Positions 7,429 through 10,907 of a DNA stretch of 10,907 bases are shown one piece after another. The DNA lies in the NCBI GenBank assembly GCA_036939355.1, contig JALLAP010001567.1, positions 1-10,907 of the forward strand, written 5' to 3'. Under the pieces are notes generated by a model, which ran no database searches, was not told the origin of the DNA, and was given only the letters and a program-made list of their open reading frames with translations. The first letter of the stretch is position 1; each line of letters opens with the position of its first letter. The DNA comes from Thalassiosira profunda. Its lineage: Eukaryota > Bacillariophyta > Thalassiosirophyceae > Thalassiosirales > Thalassiosiraceae. Position numbers and translations under genes: made by a program.

Positions 7429-9954
7429 TCAGCTGCTCTTCCTCTTCTTGTTCGGCTTGCGCTCGAACCACACCTCCACGACGTTGTGGTCGTTCATCCA
7501 CTCCACCTTGTTCGACCACCGCAGGATCCCTTGCGTGTGCCGCACCCTGTGCTCCAAGAACCGCTTGGACTGCTTCGAGTTCGTCTTGCCGCTGGACCGC
7601 ATCGGGTTGGTGCGTCCGATGACGCTGCTGAACACGATTCCGGGCACGAAGTCGGCTTTGCGGAATGCGACGGGGGCCTGGCCTCGATGCTCGGGCTGGA
7701 TGGGGGTGCCGTCCTCCGGGGGCACGAACGGGGTGCCGTCCCTGTTCTTCGCGATGCCCTTCTTGGAAGTGCCCCAGCCCTGCACCCATAACTTTTCGCC
7801 CTCGCGATCCGTCGACCAGTGCGTAAGATAATCGTCGGTATCCTTCATCTGCTCGTTGGAGACGCTCGTGTGGTTGATTCTGTTGCCCGAGTTCTTGCGG
7901 GTGGCATCGTACAGCACCTGGAGCTTCTCCAGCACGACCGACGGAATGGCGCCCTTCTGCTTCTGGAGGGCCTCCAACCTCCTCTTGGCGCTGTCGGAAT
8001 CGACCGCCGCGTCGTTCTTGAGGCGGTCGTGGTCGATGGAGTGAAGCAGACTCTTCACCACCTCGTCGACGTTCGACGCTCCGTGGCTCGCCGACATGAG
8101 GGCTCCAAAGACAAACTGCTTGTCGTGGGTGACGTGGTCACTCTCCTTCTTGCCGCTCTTCAGTTCCTCGTTCGCGTAGCGGGCGCGCTTCTTCCGGCTG
8201 CTGTACCCAAACTGTGTGAAGTCGCGGTTCCGGAGGAGGTGGGTGTAATCGGGGTGCAGCATGTTCTGCTTCGAGCCCTCCAGGCGGTTTTTGAAGAGCA
8301 GGGCGCACGTCTTCGGGCAGAGGCGGAGGAACATGAGGTCCGTGACGTAGATCGAGAACTGGAAGGCAATGTTGTCCTCCAGCAGACGGCCCAAACTCTT
8401 GTTGGTGACAAGAGATGAGTTTGGCTCCTCGAGGACCCGCAAGAAGGTGTAAGCCCAATGCGCCGACAAAGCGGAGGTTTCGTGAGCGATGAGATCCCAC
8501 CACTGTATCGTCTCGTCCGACACAGAGCACATCATCTTGCACCACGGGATGAACACCAGGAGGATGCGGAGGAACCCGTCCCCCGAGTAGACCATTTTGA
8601 GGACGACGATGCCCGGAAAGGTCCATGCGACGAACCACTTGCCCACGTTGCTCTTGTGCTCCTTGGTCAGATAGTCGACCAAATTTCCGCTCTTCGTCAC
8701 CTTGAACGCGTGGTAGTTCTCATCGGCGGCGCCCAGCCCACCGTACAACTCAAGAGGTCGCACGAGCACATCCAACGTTTTGTTCACAGCGCCCCAGCTC
8801 TGCTTCTTCGTGAACTTTTCAGCGGCCTGGCAGTCCGCGTAGGTCTGCGGGTCCTCGACTGGCCAATCCTCGAAGGCATCCAGGATCGGCACGCCCTCGC
8901 CGGCTAGATACTTTCTTCGCCACGGCCATCTTCGCCTCCAGAAACCGCACCGGGCAGGATGCAAGCCGGCCGGGAGCCCACGCAAGCAACATCAGCTTCA
9001 GCTTGAACGACATCCGGCTGGCGGCCGCCCATTCCTCCGGCGTGGAGAAGATCGCCTGCATGGCCTCGTCCACATTGCAGGTGACACGGTGGTCCAGCCG
9101 AGCACCGTAGCTCGCGGTATCATTGTTGAATGCCTCGTGCAAATCGCCGGTGATCTCGACCTCGCGCCTGCGCAGCGACACCTGCTGCCCCGACTCCAAC
9201 ACGGTGCGCACGAGGGCGCGGAGGACGCCCCACACCTTGAACACGCCGCCGACGATCTTGCACTCGTCGTACTCCTTTGTCATACCGTGGAGGAGCATTT
9301 GCAATGGCGCAGGCAGCCCGTCCATGTCGATTGCAATGAAGTCACCGAGCGTGATCGGTTGTTGCTGGCGCAACCGAAGATATCCGCAAACTTCAATATC
9401 TTCGCCGTCGTCTCGCGCTGGTACTGCTCCGTCATGTTGTCAAAGTCGAGGGAGGCCGAGAGCTCCGGGGCTTTGGGGCGTTCCTCCCGTGCAAACTGCG
9501 CCACGTATCCTGCCGTCCTCGTGCTCCCGCGGCAGGCGACGCCGGACTTCCGCAGCAGCTCCTCCCAGTAGAGGTAGCTCCGGTGGTTGTCGATCGAGAA
9601 CAGCTTGTCCCGCCGGTTCAGGATGGTCCAGATGTAGGAGCCGGGGTCCAGGGCGTGGCCCCGTCGCCATGTGTTTTCGTACCTGCCCCCGCACCGGGCG
9701 AGGCACTTTTGGTAGGCCTCCGCCTGCGCCGGCCGGTTGGTCCGCCGGGGATAGAGGGCCCCGAAGGAGAGCGCGGTGCGGCCGTCGCCGGCGCCGCTCG
9801 TGCCGATCATGGATTGGTGGTAGGCCGTCACTTCCTCCATGCGCCTGGTCCATGGCGCATGCGCGTCATTGGCCCCGTTGTCGGGGTTGGAGCTCCTGCC
9901 GGCGCGAGCGGTGGCCACTGCCGGGCCTCCCTTGATGCGGGCCACCTTGGGCAT
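7429..9954 (-). CDS. Large unidentified protein, split by two compensating one-base frameshifts
   Basis: I do not recognise this gene. The ATG at 9954 (ACCATG) follows an in-frame TGA at 9978-9976. Frame one gives residues 1-199 (to 9358), a second frame gives about 149 residues (9358-8912), and the first frame resumes at 8910 for 493 residues to the stop: about 841 in all. The breaks lie at AACAACCG (one C short) and AAGAAAG (one A extra). Across them the codon bias and protein character stay coherent, and no GT..AG intron of plausible size fits. Seen in the protein: a basic Arg/Gly-rich N terminus; several Trp-rich stretches; a hydrophobic zone at about 440-478 (KWFVAWTFPGIVVLK then FLRILLVFIPW); a basic RKKRAR at about 587-592; and a basic tail KPNKKRKSS. 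The two basic patches suggest nuclear localisation. No catalytic motif is recognised. High G/C at third positions matches the SFT2-like gene, so it is adapted to this genome. It could be a lineage-specific host protein or a long-settled selfish-element protein. Confidence 0.75.
8911..8917 (-). other. Frame break 2 of the large gene (one extra base)
   Basis: The minus strand reads GCG AAG AAA G TAT CTA. The upstream part is open in the middle frame and the downstream part in the original frame. Dropping one A from the AAA run gives a smooth join (..AVAKK then YLAGEG..). Past this point the middle frame reads Arg/Gly-rich nonsense and stops at 8819. Confidence 0.75.
9357..9361 (-). other. Frame break 1 of the large gene (one missing base)
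   Basis: The minus strand reads AAC AAC CGA TCA. Reading base 9358 twice gives AAC AAC CCG ATC ACG CTC, and the protein runs on as ..GCASNN then PITLGDF... A single C lost from a CCC run explains it. The old frame carries on only to a stop at 9280 with a Ser/Cys-rich tail. Confidence 0.75.
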
Positions 9955-9989
9955 GGTACTACGAGACCGGCCGCCTCAGTGCCCGTGGT

Positions 9990-10005
9990 GGTGGTCTGGA
10001 CCACC
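9990..10005. repeat. Inverted repeat upstream of the large gene
   Basis: GGTGGTC, a two-base spacer, then GACCACC: seven pairs, all matched. It lies 36-51 bases upstream of the ATG of the large minus-strand gene, so in its leader or core promoter. Confidence 0.5.
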
Positions 10006-10039
10006 GGCGTAGGAGTGGAAAGAGCCGTTGTTTGCTTTT

Positions 10040-10065
10040 GTGCACATCTCGTGCACATCTTGTGC
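10040..10065 (+). repeat. 11-bp tandem repeat, about 2.4 copies
   Basis: GTGCACATCTC, GTGCACATCTT, then GTGC. Each full copy carries the self-complementary hexamer GTGCAC. It lies about 85-110 bases upstream of the large gene's ATG, a place where repeated protein-binding sites would fit. Confidence 0.6.
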
Positions 10066-10264
10066 TTTTGGTTTTGGTCGGCGCTTTGACGCCCTGTAGA
10101 GAAGTACTGATTCCTACGTTAAGTGTCGTTTTTGCAAAGTTGAGAGGACGAGCGAGCGGGATGCGGTTCTCAACTCTCACTTCTCTAGGAGGCAAACCAA
10201 TGAACAACTCAACTCCCTCGGCCACTCCACGGGCGAATGGATTTGGGCTCAACGAAGAGAACTA

Positions 10265-10276
10265 GATCAATTGATC
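10265..10276. repeat. Perfect 12-bp palindrome GATCAATTGATC
   Basis: It reads the same on both strands. The left part, GATCAATT, recurs at 10372-10379 right at the edge of the 16-bp palindrome. Confidence 0.7.
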
Positions 10277-10359
10277 CTCCCTCATCTGTTGAATGTAAAA
10301 AGTTGGAGTTTCTAGGAATGAATATTGACCGAGTTGTGTGTATGGTATCTTAGAATCAT

Positions 10360-10375
10360 ATCTTGTGCACAAGAT
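10360..10375. repeat. Perfect 16-bp palindrome ATCTTGTGCACAAGAT
   Basis: All eight base pairs match with no spacer; the centre is GTGCAC, the same hexamer found in the tandem repeat at 10040-10065. It could bind a dimeric regulator, but no flanking gene model proves a regulatory role. Confidence 0.8.
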
Positions 10376-10468
10376 CAATTCTTTTTGTGCCTTCCCTGTG
10401 TGCCCTTTGCATTGCTTTTGCATTGGGGCATCTTCTTTGGGGGGTTAGGTGCCTGTCTTACACTGGCG

Positions 10469-10571
10469 GCAATGTCCGATGGCCATTTTCCGACGAGCGA
10501 AGCGCCGCTGAAGTTGGGCCCTCCTCCGAAAGTTGACTCATTTTTTGACAGAGCGGCCACTTCGGACATGC
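10469..10571. repeat. Imperfect inverted-repeat unit of about 100 bp
   Basis: The left arm GCAATGTCCGATGGCC (10469-10484) faces the right arm GGCCACTTCGGACATGC (10555-10571), with most positions matched and a one-base bulge. About 70 bases lie between. The size is that of a small hairpin or a worn miniature element, but no target-site duplication is clear. Confidence 0.4.
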
Positions 10572-10777
10572 AGTGCTACCCCATATCAGAGCCCAAAACC
10601 ACCAACCAAAAGCCCAAGGGTGATAGAACAGAGCCCAATGGACAGTAATGCTCCGAAAGATTGCAATTTCAGGACCCAAAATTACCAAGTGGTGCAGTAT
10701 CACAAGTGACATGGAGGGGGTCGGAGAGTCTCCTTTTGGTTGCCTGGGGGCTTGTGGAGGTTTACCTAGGAGAAGTC

Positions 10778-10789
10778 AATGCATGCATT
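10778..10789. repeat. Perfect 12-bp palindrome AATGCATGCATT
   Basis: It reads the same on both strands and lies about 30 bases past the proposed stop codon of the right-edge gene. Confidence 0.6.
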
Positions 10790-10815
10790 TCTACTTTACT
10801 CTTGCCCCCATTCTG

Positions 10816-10907
10816 CTATGCCCCGCCCACTCCCTCCGTAATCTTCCGCGGAAAGATGTTGGCCAAATACTTCTCCAATTGCACGGCGTGCGCGGTGTAC
10901 GTGCTGC
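10816..10907 (-). CDS. 3' end of a gene cut by the window edge (unidentified)
   Basis: The minus strand reads 29 codons in from the edge (frame from 10905) and ends at TAG 10818-10816. The translation starts STYTAHAVQLEKYLANIF and is ordinary globular-looking sequence with mostly G/C-ending codons. I cannot name a family from so little. A rival reading exists: the + strand is open from before 10700 to the edge and includes an ATG at 10856 followed by MLAKYFSNCTACAVYVL. Only one can be right, and I prefer the minus strand slightly because it ends in a stop just where the codon bias fades. Confidence 0.35.
   Translation of the reverse strand, partial: STYTAHAVQLEKYLANIFPRKITEGVGGA

Larger units (their letters stand above)
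9979..10815. other. Intergenic region rich in short palindromes
   Basis: About 840 bases without a gene that I can support. It is more A/T-rich than the large gene beside it. It should hold the promoter and leader of the minus-strand gene at 9954. It contains an inverted repeat at 9990-10005, an 11-bp tandem repeat at 10040-10065, perfect palindromes at 10265-10276, 10360-10375 and 10778-10789, and a ~100-bp imperfect inverted-repeat unit at 10469-10571. Open frames of up to 107 codons are not gene-like in composition. Confidence 0.5.

Noticed and set aside
7819..8418. A 199-codon + strand frame
   Set aside because: It is antisense to the large minus-strand gene, with Val/Leu/Arg/Glu-rich shadow composition.
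9350..9375. Programmed -1 frameshifting in the large gene
   Set aside because: No X XXY YYZ slippery heptamer and no obvious downstream pseudoknot; a lost base in a C run is simpler.
7429..9954. Calling the large gene a viral capsid or polymerase remnant
   Set aside because: The length and orphan status would allow it, but I see no polymerase motif or other family signature; a name would be a guess.
1..10907. CRISPR array, bacterial operon or insertion sequence
   Set aside because: No spaced direct repeats, no transposase and no ribosome-binding pattern; introns and a Pol III tRNA gene show a eukaryotic nuclear genome.

Overview
The window is eukaryotic nuclear DNA. Two GT..AG introns lie in the SFT2-like gene, and a nuclear-type tRNA-Phe has internal A and B boxes, no encoded CCA and a T-run terminator. 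The coding sequences are mostly rich in G/C-ending codons. A diatom is the best guess, with a Thalassiosira-like centric as the first species group to test. This rests on the BspA-type leucine-rich-repeat gene, whose C-terminal block (FAYFDLLDVTTMLELAIW, then a displaced VLPFLEV) looks like the one I recall from the large diatom LRR_5 families. The species call is inference.

Layout, left to right: 1-465 has no convincing gene. 466-1752 (+) is the LRR_5 protein, with a one-base frame break near its 3' end. It converges on 4608-1795 (-), a tubulin tyrosine ligase-like (TTLL) amino-acid ligase with a long charged N-terminal extension. Upstream on the same strand, 6009-4933 (-) is a three-exon SFT2-type Golgi membrane protein of 237 residues, reconstructed here from two clear introns. 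Divergent to it, 6237-6309 (+) is tRNA-Phe(GAA). A mostly non-coding stretch follows (6310-7428), holding one possible small ORF at 6994-7107 (+). 9954-7429 (-) is a long gene of about 840 residues that I do not recognise. It is split by one missing and one extra base, which restore the frame overall. From about 9979 to 10815 I see intergenic DNA rich in palindromes and short repeats. The right edge probably clips the 3' end of another minus-strand gene.

The genes show no shared pathway. TTLL (microtubule modification) and SFT2 (vesicle fusion at the Golgi) are ordinary eukaryotic household functions. The unidentified 7.4-10.0 kb gene is the best candidate for something undescribed. All three frame breaks fall at runs of two or three identical bases, which suggests read or assembly error more than gene decay.
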